Shown here: positions 25,633-34,100 of the stretch, in pieces
Layout of the letters: each line of letters opens with the position of its first letter
Position numbering within the stretch: position 1 is the stretch's first letter
Origin: Pseudoalteromonas luteoviolacea NCIMB 1944
GTDB taxonomy: Bacteria; Pseudomonadota; Gammaproteobacteria; Enterobacterales; Alteromonadaceae
DNA length: 64,000 bases
Assembly: GCF_001625565.1 (NCBI RefSeq)
Contig: NZ_AUXS01000022.1
Location: forward strand, 62,001 to 126,000
Reading direction: 5' to 3'
Notes under the pieces: model-generated
Told to the model about the DNA's origin: nothing
The model's input: only the letters and a program-made list of their open reading frames with translations
Databases searched by the model: none
Translations under genes and position numbers: made by a program

Positions 25633-26826
25633 GTGAAAACAATAAATATCAAAGATTTACAACCTGGTATGTTTGTTGTTGGCGTGATCAAACAAGCCGG
25701 ACATGTTCGTGTAAAAAATCAGGGTTGGGTCAGAAATGAAAAAGGGATCAATAACCTGATCAACTCAGGTGTATTAGAAGTTGAAATAGATCCCGATAAA
25801 ACACTGGATCAATCTCAACCTGAAACAGAAACGGTCGAAGAGATCACCGAAGCACCTAAACAGGATCCATGGCATAAATCAGTGCCTGTTGAAGCTGAGC
25901 TTGGTCATGCAGTGCAGATGTATGAACAGGCGAAACAGCTCCAAGAGAAAACCTTTTTAGATATCAAAGAAGGGCGCAAAATCGATGTTGCGGACTTTAA
26001 AGCAACGGCTTCAGGATTTATTGATTCGGTCTTTAGAAACCAAGATGCTCTAGCCTGTATTGCGCGGATCCGTGAAAAAGATGGCTATTTGTTAGAACAC
26101 TCCCTGAATGTCTCTATTTTAATGAGCATCTTCGCGAAACACCTAGGCTTTGAGCGTACACTCATTGAAGAGTTGGCCACTGGTGCGCTGTTGCATGATA
26201 TTGGCAAAATCAAAATACCTGACGAAATACTCCAAAAGCCAGACAAACTCAGTGAAAACGAATTCGCCATTATGCGCGAGCATGCCAAATTCAGCCACGA
26301 TATTGTTAAAGACAGTGGGCTCGGTGACATCGCCTCAGAAATCGCTGGCTTTCATCATGAACGATTAAATGGCACAGGTTACCCTTATGCAAAAAAAGGC
26401 GAGGAGTTATCTCAATACGTTCGCATGATCTCAATAGTCGATGTTTACGATGCACTTACCGCTGACAGAGTCTACAAAGTTGGTATGGCGCCGATAAAAG
26501 CGTTTAGAAAACTCAAAGATGGCTGTCCACATGAATTTGATGAGAACCTACTTAATCAGTTTATTCACTGTATTGGCATGTACCCTGTCGGCACACTCGT
26601 CAAGCTTAAAAGCCACCGAGTCGGCATTGTCGCAGCCAGCAACCCGGACTCTCCTTTACAGCCTGTAGTCAAAGTATTTTATAACGCGAAAAACATGTTC
26701 CATGTTGAAGTGAGAGATATCGACTTGAGCGATAAACGTGTTGATGATGAGTTAGAAGCCGCAGTTAAGCCTGAAGAGTTTGGGCTTGATTTAATTAAGT
26801 TTTTCCGTCACTCGATGCTACCTTAG
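25633..26826 (+). CDS. DUF3391/HD-GYP domain protein, probable c-di-GMP phosphodiesterase
   Basis: A 397-residue protein with an N-terminal DUF3391 domain (INIKDLQPGMFVVGVIKQ) and an HD-GYP domain from about residue 135. The HD pair is in LLHDIGKIKIP (about 190-200), HH in GFHHERLNGTGYP (about 239-251) contains the full GYP signature, and YDALTADR follows. All metal ligands I can place are present, so c-di-GMP hydrolysis is plausible. The start is a GTG at 25633 with AGGGGGA 10 nt upstream; the frame upstream to 25513 does not resemble DUF3391. A stem-loop (26821-26848) overlaps the stop codon. Confidence 0.88.
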   Translation: MKTINIKDLQPGMFVVGVIKQAGHVRVKNQGWVRNEKGINNLINSGVLEVEIDPDKTLDQSQPETETVEEITEAPKQDPWHKSVPVEAELGHAVQMYEQAKQLQEKTFLDIKEGRKIDVADFKATASGFIDSVFRNQDALACIARIREKDGYLLEHSLNVSILMSIFAKHLGFERTLIEELATGALLHDIGKIKIPDEILQKPDKLSENEFAIMREHAKFSHDIVKDSGLGDIASEIAGFHHERLNGTGYPYAKKGEELSQYVRMISIVDVYDALTADRVYKVGMAPIKAFRKLKDGCPHEFDENLLNQFIHCIGMYPVGTLVKLKSHRVGIVAASNPDSPLQPVVKVFYNAKNMFHVEVRDIDLSDKRVDDELEAAVKPEEFGLDLIKFFRHSMLP

Positions 26827-26848
26827 CGACCGACTTTCGGCGCTAAGG
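26821..26848. terminator. Hairpin overlapping the HD-GYP gene stop codon
   Basis: CCTTAGCG pairs with CGCTAAGG, with an inner CCGA/TCGG pair and a 3-nt loop, giving about 12 bp with one bulge. The TAG stop is inside the left arm. No T-tract follows on either strand; it separates the HD-GYP gene from convergent gspB. Confidence 0.4.
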
Positions 26849-26867
26849 TGCCCACACAGTGACTGAG

Positions 26868-27962
26868 TTATGGGATCCAGTCCTGCATTGCATTCAAGGT
26901 AAATTCAATCCCGTCAAAATCAAAAAGAGCTTGCTCTGGTGTGATCTCAACAATCGTCAATGCCCCAAGATTATCCCCTTCGTATAACTCTCGGTTGTTT
27001 AATTTTATCCAGCGCTTCTCTGGCTCGGTCGCATAAATATGAGCTTGATAGCGCAAAGAAGGAATGCTGTTTTGTAATTTTGGTGGTAACAGCTCAACAG
27101 GCGTGGCATGTGCAGTATCTCTACTGCTCGATACCACATCTTCCTCGTCACCAGAGTTCACAGTAAATGCTGGTCGTGTTTCTTCTACAGCCGCTGCAAA
27201 TGCTTGTTTTAGTTCATCTGACACACCAGCCAACTCATCTTCTTGGACGTTTTGCGTCCCATTAAACTGGTTAACTTGTGGGTTATTTGTATACTGCTGA
27301 GCCATGTTTGGATTGTACGTTTGGCCGTTATTTGCTGCCACCATCGACTGCTGTGGGTAAGTCATATTAGGCTGTACAAACTGCCCGGCCGTCGCATATT
27401 GTTGTACTTGTGGTACTTGACTTTGCACTGGTACGTTTACAATTTGCCCTTGGCTATTAACTGGTACCAATTGCTGTGAGTACACAGCTCTCCCACTGGC
27501 GTCAAAGCCAACCTGTACCGACATCCACTGATAATGGATCTGGTTGTTCACCACGCCTTGAACCACAGGTTGCTGCATAAGCACAGGCTGCTGAACTTGG
27601 TTGGCCACTGGTATAGCAGGCACAACAGCAGGTGTAACGGCAGAGGCCACTGTAGTATCAGGGGTAGCCTCTGTGTTCTCGACATTGTCCGCAGTTTTCG
27701 TTGCTGGTTGCTCTGTGGCGGTGGATTTATCATCTTCAGCCACTTGTGTAGCCACGGCTTGCTGCGCTTCTTCAGGTGCTTGTACCGCTTGTCCTAAAAA
27801 GTAGCCAGCACTTAATGCGCAAACACTAATAAGCCCACCACCAAGACCGAGACTTAAACGTTTATAAAAAGCCACCTGTGCTGATTGACGTGCTTGTACA
27901 TAGTCTTGCTCAGATTTTGACTGTTGTTGTGATTGTTTTAATGCATTAACAAGATAAGACAT
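26868..27962 (-). CDS. gspB: Type II secretion assembly protein GspB
   Basis: A 364-residue bitopic inner-membrane protein. The cytoplasmic N-terminus starts MSYLVNALKQSQQQSKSEQD, a helix spans about 37-55, and a long Gln/Pro/Val-rich periplasmic linker (about 60-270) leads to a C-terminal T2SSB domain: YQAHIYATEPEKRWIKLNN, then GDNLGALTIVEITPEQALF. GspB partners with GspA in placing the secretin in the outer membrane across peptidoglycan. It starts 9 bp downstream of gspA. The linker is low-complexity and likely extended. Confidence 0.85.
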   Translation of the reverse strand: MSYLVNALKQSQQQSKSEQDYVQARQSAQVAFYKRLSLGLGGGLISVCALSAGYFLGQAVQAPEEAQQAVATQVAEDDKSTATEQPATKTADNVENTEATPDTTVASAVTPAVVPAIPVANQVQQPVLMQQPVVQGVVNNQIHYQWMSVQVGFDASGRAVYSQQLVPVNSQGQIVNVPVQSQVPQVQQYATAGQFVQPNMTYPQQSMVAANNGQTYNPNMAQQYTNNPQVNQFNGTQNVQEDELAGVSDELKQAFAAAVEETRPAFTVNSGDEEDVVSSSRDTAHATPVELLPPKLQNSIPSLRYQAHIYATEPEKRWIKLNNRELYEGDNLGALTIVEITPEQALFDFDGIEFTLNAMQDWIP

Positions 27963-27971
27963 GACACACCA

Positions 27972-28886
27972 TTAAAATAAATATGAAAGACCAAAACCGC
28001 ATGCAAACATGGCGGCCACCCAACCTGAAATTAATACAGGTACATTGAGCTTTTTGGTTTGTTGTTCTGGGATCAAATTCAGTGGCAAGGCTTCTTTTGC
28101 CGCCTGCTCTGCAATTTCTTTGCTGATCTCTTGCTGCTGGGCTGAATACGCACCTAGCAGACAGCGATCAGCCAGTAAGTTAATAAGCCTAGGGATCCCA
28201 GCTGTAACTTGGTGGATATAAGCTATCGACTCATTACTAAATAAATGGTTTTGACATCCCGCTTTATTCAGCCTGTGTTTGATATATGAAAATACTTGCG
28301 ATTCCGTCAATGGTAATAAGTGATACCGTGCGGTGATGCGCTGTGCCAGCTGGCGCAACTCATTGCGCTGCAATAGTTGTTGCAGCTCAGGCTGCCCGAC
28401 AAGCACTATTTGGAGTAATTTTTTATGATCCGTTTCTAAGTTGGTGAGCAAGCGAAGCTGCTCTAGCACTTCTGCCGCAAGATGCTGTGCTTCATCTATG
28501 ATCAGCATGGTGTGGCCACCTTGCTCATGATTATCCAGCAACCTTTTTTTAATCACGTCAGTTAACGATTTAAGTGTTGCGTCTTTTGCATCATATTCTA
28601 TATGTAGCTCGTCACAAATGCTCGCTAACAATTCCATTTCTGATAATGCTGGATTTAAGACAAACGCGACCTGAGTGGATTCGGGTAATTGCGCTAACAT
28701 GCTGCGGGTCACCGTGGTTTTTCCAGTGCCCACTTCCCCTGTTAGTAATACAAAGCCACCGGCATCGCCAAGTCCATAGGTTAAATGTGCCAACGCTTCT
28801 TTGTGGCGATCACTTAAAAATAGAAACTCAGGATTCGGCGCAATTGAAAACGGTTTCTCCGTTAAACCAAAATAGCGTAAATACAC
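27972..28886 (-). CDS. gspA: Type II secretion ATPase GspA (ExeA-like), short form
   Basis: A 304-residue AAA ATPase of the ExeA/GspA family. The N-terminal FGLTEKPFSIAPNPEFLFLS, Walker A GEVGTGKTTVTRSML (about 51-65) and Walker B MLIIDEAQHL (about 126-135) are typical. A single C-terminal transmembrane helix (about 283-303) ends the protein. Classical ExeA is nearly twice this length and has a periplasmic peptidoglycan-binding domain after the helix; that domain is absent here. MSHA-pilus MshM is a similar short ATPase, but the following gspB supports GspA. It is divergent from cca. Confidence 0.8.
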   Translation of the reverse strand: MYLRYFGLTEKPFSIAPNPEFLFLSDRHKEALAHLTYGLGDAGGFVLLTGEVGTGKTTVTRSMLAQLPESTQVAFVLNPALSEMELLASICDELHIEYDAKDATLKSLTDVIKKRLLDNHEQGGHTMLIIDEAQHLAAEVLEQLRLLTNLETDHKKLLQIVLVGQPELQQLLQRNELRQLAQRITARYHLLPLTESQVFSYIKHRLNKAGCQNHLFSNESIAYIHQVTAGIPRLINLLADRCLLGAYSAQQQEISKEIAEQAAKEALPLNLIPEQQTKKLNVPVLISGWVAAMFACGFGLSYLF

Positions 28887-29058
28887 GATCTGTCTCTTTA
28901 TTGTTAGAATGCTGCCTATAATGGCAAAAAATCACTTTAAGTTAAAACATTGTTTGCTTAATCGTCCCTGAATTTTTCACAAATTTAGGAACAAACATTT
29001 TAAACTCAAGGTGATAGTGCCATAGTAAAGAATGAATTAATGAAGTATTAGGATGACT

Positions 29059-30165
29059 ATGAAGGTGTATTTGGTCGGTGGTGCCGTCAGAGATAAATTA
29101 CTCGGCAGGCCTATATTAGAGCGAGACTACGTCGTGGTAGGTGCAACAATCCGGGATATGCTAAAACTTGGCTACCAACAAGTTGGCAAAGATTTCCCGG
29201 TATTTTTACACCCAGACAGTAAAGATGAACACGCCTTGGCACGCACCGAGCGCAAACAAGGTCAGGGTTATACCGGTTTTATTTGCGACTTTGCACCGAC
29301 CATTACATTAGAAGATGATCTGATCCGCCGCGACCTCACAGTGAATGCCATTGCACAAGATGATCAAGGTAACTTGATCGATCCCTACCATGGCAAAGTC
29401 GATCTCGACAAAAAGATCCTGCGTCATGTCAGTGATGCCTTTAGTGAAGATCCTCTTAGGATTTTGCGCGTGGCAAGATTTGCTGCACGTTATCACTATT
29501 TAGGTTTTACCATTGCCGATGAAACCATGACATTGATGAGTAATATGGTTCAAGCGGGTGAGCTTAAAACCCTCACCAAAGAACGCGTATGGATGGAAAT
29601 TGAAAAGTCACTCAAAGATGGCGCAATCCACATATTCGCCAATGTCCTCAAGGATCTAGATGCGCTACCGTTTGTCACACCTTGGCAAACTAAATGGGAT
29701 CAAAATACCGCAAGTATATTGTCAGATCAGCTTAAACGCTTAGATCCGATTAATGACACCTATTTAAGATCTGCGTTTAGCCTTTGGCAATATCAAGCAG
29801 ATCTGAGCGAATACAATCTCGAGCAAGTTCATAAGATACCAAAAATCTATGCCGACAGCTTGCGTGACTTGCAAGCGAATTTACCATTGCTGCAATCAAG
29901 TGATTGGCAAGCAGACACGGTCATGACCATTCTAAATCAACTAGACGCATGGCGTCGTCCAGAGCGCTTAAGTGTATTTATCAGCACTGCACGCGTCATT
30001 GATGATAACTGCGCAGCCAAAACCATTGAACTTAACAAAGCATATAAAGCGGCCAGTAATGTCAAAGCACAGGAAGTCATCGAATTAGGTGCCAAAGGGC
30101 CTGCGATAAAAGCAGAAATGGATAAGTTAAAGTTGAAACGAATTGAAGCTATTTTGACTATATAA
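29059..30165 (+). CDS. cca: CCA-adding tRNA nucleotidyltransferase
   Basis: A 368-residue enzyme that builds or repairs the 3' CCA of tRNA. It shows [25 protein letters not shown] (catalytic Asp region), [33 protein letters not shown] and [13 protein letters not shown], all matching E. coli Cca closely. E. coli Cca carries a C-terminal HD phosphatase domain; here the HDLGK motif is missing and the protein is shorter, so it lacks phosphatase and phosphodiesterase activity. Two in-frame ATGs occur (29053 and 29059); AGG is best placed for 29059. Confidence 0.93.
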   Translation: MKVYLVGGAVRDKLLGRPILERDYVVVGATIRDMLKLGYQQVGKDFPVFLHPDSKDEHALARTERKQGQGYTGFICDFAPTITLEDDLIRRDLTVNAIAQDDQGNLIDPYHGKVDLDKKILRHVSDAFSEDPLRILRVARFAARYHYLGFTIADETMTLMSNMVQAGELKTLTKERVWMEIEKSLKDGAIHIFANVLKDLDALPFVTPWQTKWDQNTASILSDQLKRLDPINDTYLRSAFSLWQYQADLSEYNLEQVHKIPKIYADSLRDLQANLPLLQSSDWQADTVMTILNQLDAWRRPERLSVFISTARVIDDNCAAKTIELNKAYKAASNVKAQEVIELGAKGPAIKAEMDKLKLKRIEAILTI

Positions 30166-30179
30166 ATACCTAGTAGCCT

Positions 30180-30204
30180 GGACTGGTTTCCATGAAACCA
30201 GTCC
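30180..30204 (+). terminator. Hairpin after cca, no U-tract
   Basis: GGACTGGTTTC, loop CAT, GAAACCAGTCC: a perfect 11-bp stem 15 bp after the cca stop. It is followed by TAATTAG, so efficient intrinsic termination is uncertain. Confidence 0.5.
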
Positions 30205-31470
30205 TAATTAGCTGACTTCTCTATAAATCATGGTCCAAACAACATAAAATATGTCTATTTAGAACTCTTATCAATCTTTATGAGAATAACAACTAGTCCT
30301 GAACTTGAAAAATAAATATAGTAGTGAAAATTAAAACTAAAAAAATAAAACACTTTTTTATAAAAACAGTAACCGATTATCGCTATCTAGAATATATAGC
30401 AGAACTTTCTTGGCTGAGACACTTTATTCAATTATAGATTAAGCTAGTTAAGACAACACTCTCCATTTAAACTGAACAAACCTACACTTAAGATTACTCC
30501 CAACCAATCAATAATATTACGCCAGATGCACTTCACTTAAGGTTTTTTAACTGAAAAAGTTAAATAGGAAAGAAAGCACATTACGGTTGAAGGAAAAATA
30601 CAAAGTGTTCTTAGAGTCATCCTAATAGGCTCTCAACTACCTTCATAATAATCCCATTTATATCAAAAGTCAGTTCGGCTATGAGGCAATGAAAAATATA
30701 AAAAAGTCGAGTGATACTACGGCTACATCGGGCCTATTGGAAATAATCGACTTTAGAGTCCACTTAGTGACATTAGATGCTATCGCGTGCCAGACAAATG
30801 TAGCCGATAAAAACACTCCTCATCTATCGGTCAAAAAATTGTTATTTCAAAAACAGCCATAACCGAGACTCTGAACATACGTATACGAAGTAGCCACATA
30901 GAATACAGAATGACGATATATGTGAGACCACTCCAAAGAAACTCTGTGAAAAAGAATAGTTGGTTATTTTCGTTCTAGCAGTTAATTATCACATAGAAAA
31001 TACTAAATAACTGATAGATACACGCTACGACACAAGCTCAGTTTATATATCTGCAAAAGAATAAGTAGAACATGTAAGAAGTCAATGGGCAGTGGAATAT
31101 CTGTTATATTGAACACTTGATACAAAATTTCGCGAAGACAACAGCTCCATAAAAAGAACTCGCAGAAAGCTCCTATATATTCAGATAGGCATAGGTAAAT
31201 CCATGAAAGCGGCTTATGGCAGCGATAGGTACAATTTATATTAATCAAGTAAACACAATAAAAACCACGACTTCATTTTAAATATTCCACCCTTAAAACA
31301 GTCATATACCGCACACAAGGGGTTATTTTTTACAACCCAAGATTACAACTGATAGCGCAATTATTCTACCACTTTTTATAAACATGAATGGTTCACTTAT
31401 TACCCTCACCGACTAAAATAAAACCTTAAAACCAGCATAAAATAAAAATATTCATAACCAAATAAAACCA
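30205..31470. other. AT-rich stretch without recognisable genes
   Basis: About 1.27 kb with stops in all frames and composition clearly more AT-rich than its surroundings. The longest plus-strand frame I find by eye is 57 codons at 30689-30862 (starts MKNIKKSSDTTATSG) with a poor ribosome site. An 81-codon minus frame at 31003-31248 looks random. Inverted repeats occur near 30707-30755 (AAAGTCGA/TCGACTTT) and 30719-30816 (CGGCTACAT/ATGTAGCCG). It may be decayed foreign DNA. I identify no transposase, phage or tRNA remnant. Confidence 0.5.
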
Positions 31471-31499
31471 TTGACACAACAAACAAAAAAAACTATCTT
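31471..31499 (+). promoter_or_regulatory. Sigma-70 promoter of the small precursor-like peptide gene
   Basis: TTGACA (31471-31476) and TATCTT (31494-31499) are separated by exactly 17 bp, a strong -35 and fair -10. Transcription would begin near 31506, giving a leader of about 40 nt before the ATG at 31548. Confidence 0.75.
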
Positions 31500-31547
31500 C
31501 AAAACGACCACAAACTTGGTTTAATTAACATTAAAAGGACAATTAAA

Positions 31548-31688
31548 ATGAAATTAAAATTAACTAAAAATAAAATCAAAGAGCTTTCTAATAATAAGAA
31601 CTTAAGTAAAGAGCAAACTCATGCAGTTGCAGGTGCCAGTGGCACAATTGGCGAAACCAATCTTGAAACGCCTTGCAGACGTTATTAA
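31548..31688 (+). CDS. 46-aa precursor-like peptide with AG-type leader (peptide 1)
   Basis: A tiny gene with its own promoter, a good ribosome site (AAAAGGA, 7 nt before ATG) and a hairpin after the stop. The product begins MKLKLTKNKIKELSNNKN, continues LSKEQTHAVAGASG and ends LETPCRRY. A basic amphipathic leader of about 29 residues ends in a VAG motif, followed by a 17-residue tail rich in Ser, Thr and Gly with one Cys. This is the general form of leader-core precursors of bacteriocins or modified peptides. A related leader is encoded at 39961-40104; identities fall at 13 of the first 30 positions without gaps, and none of the core is shared. I know of no functional assignment. No modification, protease or transporter gene is near. 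Confidence 0.75.
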   Translation: MKLKLTKNKIKELSNNKNLSKEQTHAVAGASGTIGETNLETPCRRY

Positions 31689-31720
31689 TAATAAAGATAT
31701 AATTCTATATTATTAATTAT

Positions 31721-31749
31721 TTAGTGGCTAACAACAAATTAGCCACTAA
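31721..31749 (+). terminator. Hairpin after peptide 1
   Basis: TTAGTGGCTAA, 7-nt loop, TTAGCCACTAA: a perfect 11-bp stem 32 bp after the peptide stop. It is followed by CAATTTAACTT, with only a short T run. It is the likely 3' end of the transcript. Confidence 0.6.
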
Positions 31750-32396
31750 CAATTTAACTTATAAAAGTTTAAAAAATATCAATAACAATTATAGAAGTCG
31801 CAATAGATAAATATAAAAAATTATATGTTCTATTCATAAGAAGCCTCAAATATTGATACTTCTTATTCCTATCTTGAACATATCTTTACTATTTATAATT
31901 TCTTATTTTTCAAATAATTAATCCCTCTAAGATCGCCTTCTTCACCAACAATAACTGTCGTCCTCAATGAACAGGTCATCGCAAGCACATCAACACAAAC
32001 AGTTACGTATCTGGCTTAATCGAAACTGTATGTGAACCCGTATAGCAATGGAGGTGTGGGATAAAAATTAAGAGTTCGTGTACGGCCCATACTCAAGTGA
32101 AAAACCATGGTGCTAAGATCCCACCGAAAAACTCAACACGATAGTCTAGCTGCCTGAACAACCGTAGATGTCTAATACATTAACTCGCTGAACTGCTATC
32201 GGTTGATGGCTATTTAGACTTCTGAACAACACGTTTAAACTGCTGGATTGTGAACTCCAAAGCTCAGGAAGAAGAGATTATTTATCTACAATAAAAGAGA
32301 TAAAGGTTTTTATGTCAACCTAATGCCGTAAAGAACAATGCTCGCGGCTGTGCTGGAGTGAGCTGAATAAATGTATAACATCGATACACACATATT
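31750..32396. other. AT-rich gap between peptide 1 and lpdA, no recognised genes
   Basis: About 650 bp with no frame of useful length on either strand. A 22-codon minus-strand frame (31769-31837, starts MNRTYNFLYL, hydrophobic, GAGG 8 nt upstream) is the only one with a plausible ribosome site. The plus-strand text around 31960-32300 reads like decayed coding sequence with many stops, but I could not assign it to a family. Confidence 0.45.
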
Positions 32397-32423
32397 AAAA
32401 AACCCGGCAATAGCCGGGTTTTT
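32397..32423 (-). terminator. Bidirectional intrinsic terminator after lpdA
   Basis: CCCGGC, loop AATA, GCCGGG flanked by six A and five T. It lies 35 bp beyond the lpdA stop and would work on both strands, insulating the pdh operon from the peptide region. Confidence 0.92.
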
Positions 32424-32457
32424 AGTAGCAATACTGCTAAATCAGTGAGAAGCTCAA

Positions 32458-33882
32458 TTACTTCTTCTTAACTGCTTTTTTGTTTGGAAGGTCAGTGATT
32501 GAACCTTCGAAGATTTCAGCAGCTAGACCGATTGACTCGTTCAGTGTTGGGTGAGCGTGGATAGTTAGTGCTACGTCTTCTGCATCTGCACCCATCTCTA
32601 CCGCTAGGCCGATCTCACCAAGCATTTCGCCTGCATTGATACCAACCATTGCACCACCGATAACACGGCCTGACTCTTTATCAAAGATAAGCTTAGTTTG
32701 ACCTTCAGTACGTGCTGAAGCGATTGCACGACCAGAAGCTGCCCATGGGAATACCGCAGTTTCGATCTTAAGACCTTGCTCTTTCGCTTCTTTCTCAGTT
32801 ACACCAACCCATGCAATTTCTGGATCTGTGTAAGCGATTGAAGGAATACACTTAGGATCGAAGTAGTGCTTCTTACCAGAGATAACTTCTGCAGCAACGT
32901 GTGCTTCGTGTACCGCTTTGTGCGCAAGCATAGGCTGACCAACGATGTCACCAATCGCAAAGATGTGATCAACGTTTGTCTTCATTTGCTTGTCAGTGTT
33001 GATGAAGCCACGCTCGTCAACAGCAACGCCCGCTTTGTCAGCGTCAAGTAGCTTACCGTTTGGTGTACGACCAACAGCAACCAATACTTTGTCGTAACGT
33101 ACTTGGCCTTCAGGTGCTTGCTTACCTTCGAATGAAACGTAGATACCGTCTTCTTTCGCTTCAACCGCAACTACTTTAGTAGAAAGCATCACGTTGAACT
33201 TGTTCTTAACGTACTTCTGGTAAACCTTGATGATGTCTTTGTCAGCAGCAGGTACTAGCTGATCAGCAAATTCAACAACGTCGATGTCTGAACCTAGTGC
33301 ACGGTAAACAGTACCCATCTCAAGACCGATGATACCACCACCTAGTACAAGTAGTTTGCCAGGGACGTCTTTAAGCTCAAGTGCACCTGTTGAATCAATG
33401 ATACGCTCATCTTGTGGGATGAACGGAAGGCTTACTGGTTGTGAACCTGCTGCGATGATTGCATTGTCAAACGTCACTGTCTTAGTGCCGTCAGCGCCTT
33501 CAACTGCGATAGTGTTAGAACCTGTGAATTTACCGTAACCGTTAACTACGTTAACTTTACGCATTTTAGACATACCAGCTAGGCCGCCAGTAAGTTGACC
33601 GATTACAGACTCTTTCCAAGTACGGATTTTATCTAAATCGATTTGTGGAGCACCGAAAGTTACACCGTGAGAAGCCATTTCAGCTGCATCGTCGATAACC
33701 TTAGCGACGTGAAGAAGTGCTTTTGAAGGAATACAACCTACGTTCAAGCAAACACCACCTAGGGTATCGCGAGATTCAATCAATGTAACATCTAAACCTA
33801 GGTCTGCTGCACGGAATGCTGCAGAGTAACCACCAGGACCACCGCCTAGTACAACAACTTGAGTTTTGATTTCGTTGCTCAT
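32458..33882 (-). CDS. lpdA: Dihydrolipoamide dehydrogenase (E3)
   Basis: A 474-residue FAD/NAD oxidoreductase that reoxidises dihydrolipoyl groups of the pyruvate, 2-oxoglutarate and glycine complexes. The FAD motif GGGPGGYSAAFRAADLG (14-30), the redox disulfide GGVCLNVGCIPSK (42-54), the NAD motif LGGGIIGLEMGTVYRALG and the catalytic HAHPTLNES are all intact; length matches E. coli Lpd. It is the last gene of the pdh locus, 218 bp after aceF. Two hairpins including a terminator-like one lie in that gap, so it probably also has its own promoter, as in E. coli, to supply E3 to other complexes. Confidence 0.97.
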   Translation of the reverse strand: MSNEIKTQVVVLGGGPGGYSAAFRAADLGLDVTLIESRDTLGGVCLNVGCIPSKALLHVAKVIDDAAEMASHGVTFGAPQIDLDKIRTWKESVIGQLTGGLAGMSKMRKVNVVNGYGKFTGSNTIAVEGADGTKTVTFDNAIIAAGSQPVSLPFIPQDERIIDSTGALELKDVPGKLLVLGGGIIGLEMGTVYRALGSDIDVVEFADQLVPAADKDIIKVYQKYVKNKFNVMLSTKVVAVEAKEDGIYVSFEGKQAPEGQVRYDKVLVAVGRTPNGKLLDADKAGVAVDERGFINTDKQMKTNVDHIFAIGDIVGQPMLAHKAVHEAHVAAEVISGKKHYFDPKCIPSIAYTDPEIAWVGVTEKEAKEQGLKIETAVFPWAASGRAIASARTEGQTKLIFDKESGRVIGGAMVGINAGEMLGEIGLAVEMGADAEDVALTIHAHPTLNESIGLAAEIFEGSITDLPNKKAVKKK

Positions 33883-34023
33883 GTTATTACCTTAACTATT
33901 ATTCGAACGGGACTCTACTCAACTGAGTATCCGCACCCAATTTGCCTGCCGGTCGCCAAATTAGGGCAAATCCAACAGAGAGAGTTTTTTGTGCGCGAAA
34001 GTGTATCATTCGCACTCACTAAT

Positions 34024-34092
34024 GTCCCGTCCAATTATCAGACAGGACACTAAAAATACAACAAAACCGCACAACTTAGGTTGGGCGGTTTT
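34024..34092 (-). terminator. Terminator and second hairpin between aceF and lpdA
   Basis: On the minus strand AAAACCGC..CAAC CTAA GTTG..GCGGTTTT (34063-34092) is followed by a T-rich tract (34051-34062). It starts just past the aceF stop. A second stem, GTCCTGTC/GACGGGAC, lies at 34024-34048. These should reduce read-through from aceEF into lpdA. Confidence 0.7.
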
Positions 34093-34100
34093 GATTCATC

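Noticed and set aside
30689..30862. 57-codon plus-strand frame starting MKNIKKSS in the AT-rich gap
   Set aside because: Ribosome site is too close to the ATG, no similarity to the two peptides, no promoter or terminator seen.
31003..31248. 81-codon minus-strand frame in the AT-rich gap
   Set aside because: Composition is typical of random translation (many Cys, Leu, Tyr), no ribosome site or relatives.
31769..31837. 22-codon hydrophobic minus-strand frame with GAGG upstream, toxin-like appearance
   Set aside because: Too short, AT-rich sequence makes such frames common, and no antisense RNA or promoter pattern is evident.
31960..32330. Possible group II intron or transposase remnant
   Set aside because: Some stretches looked suggestive, but I could not find a domain V structure, an RT frame or transposase motifs.
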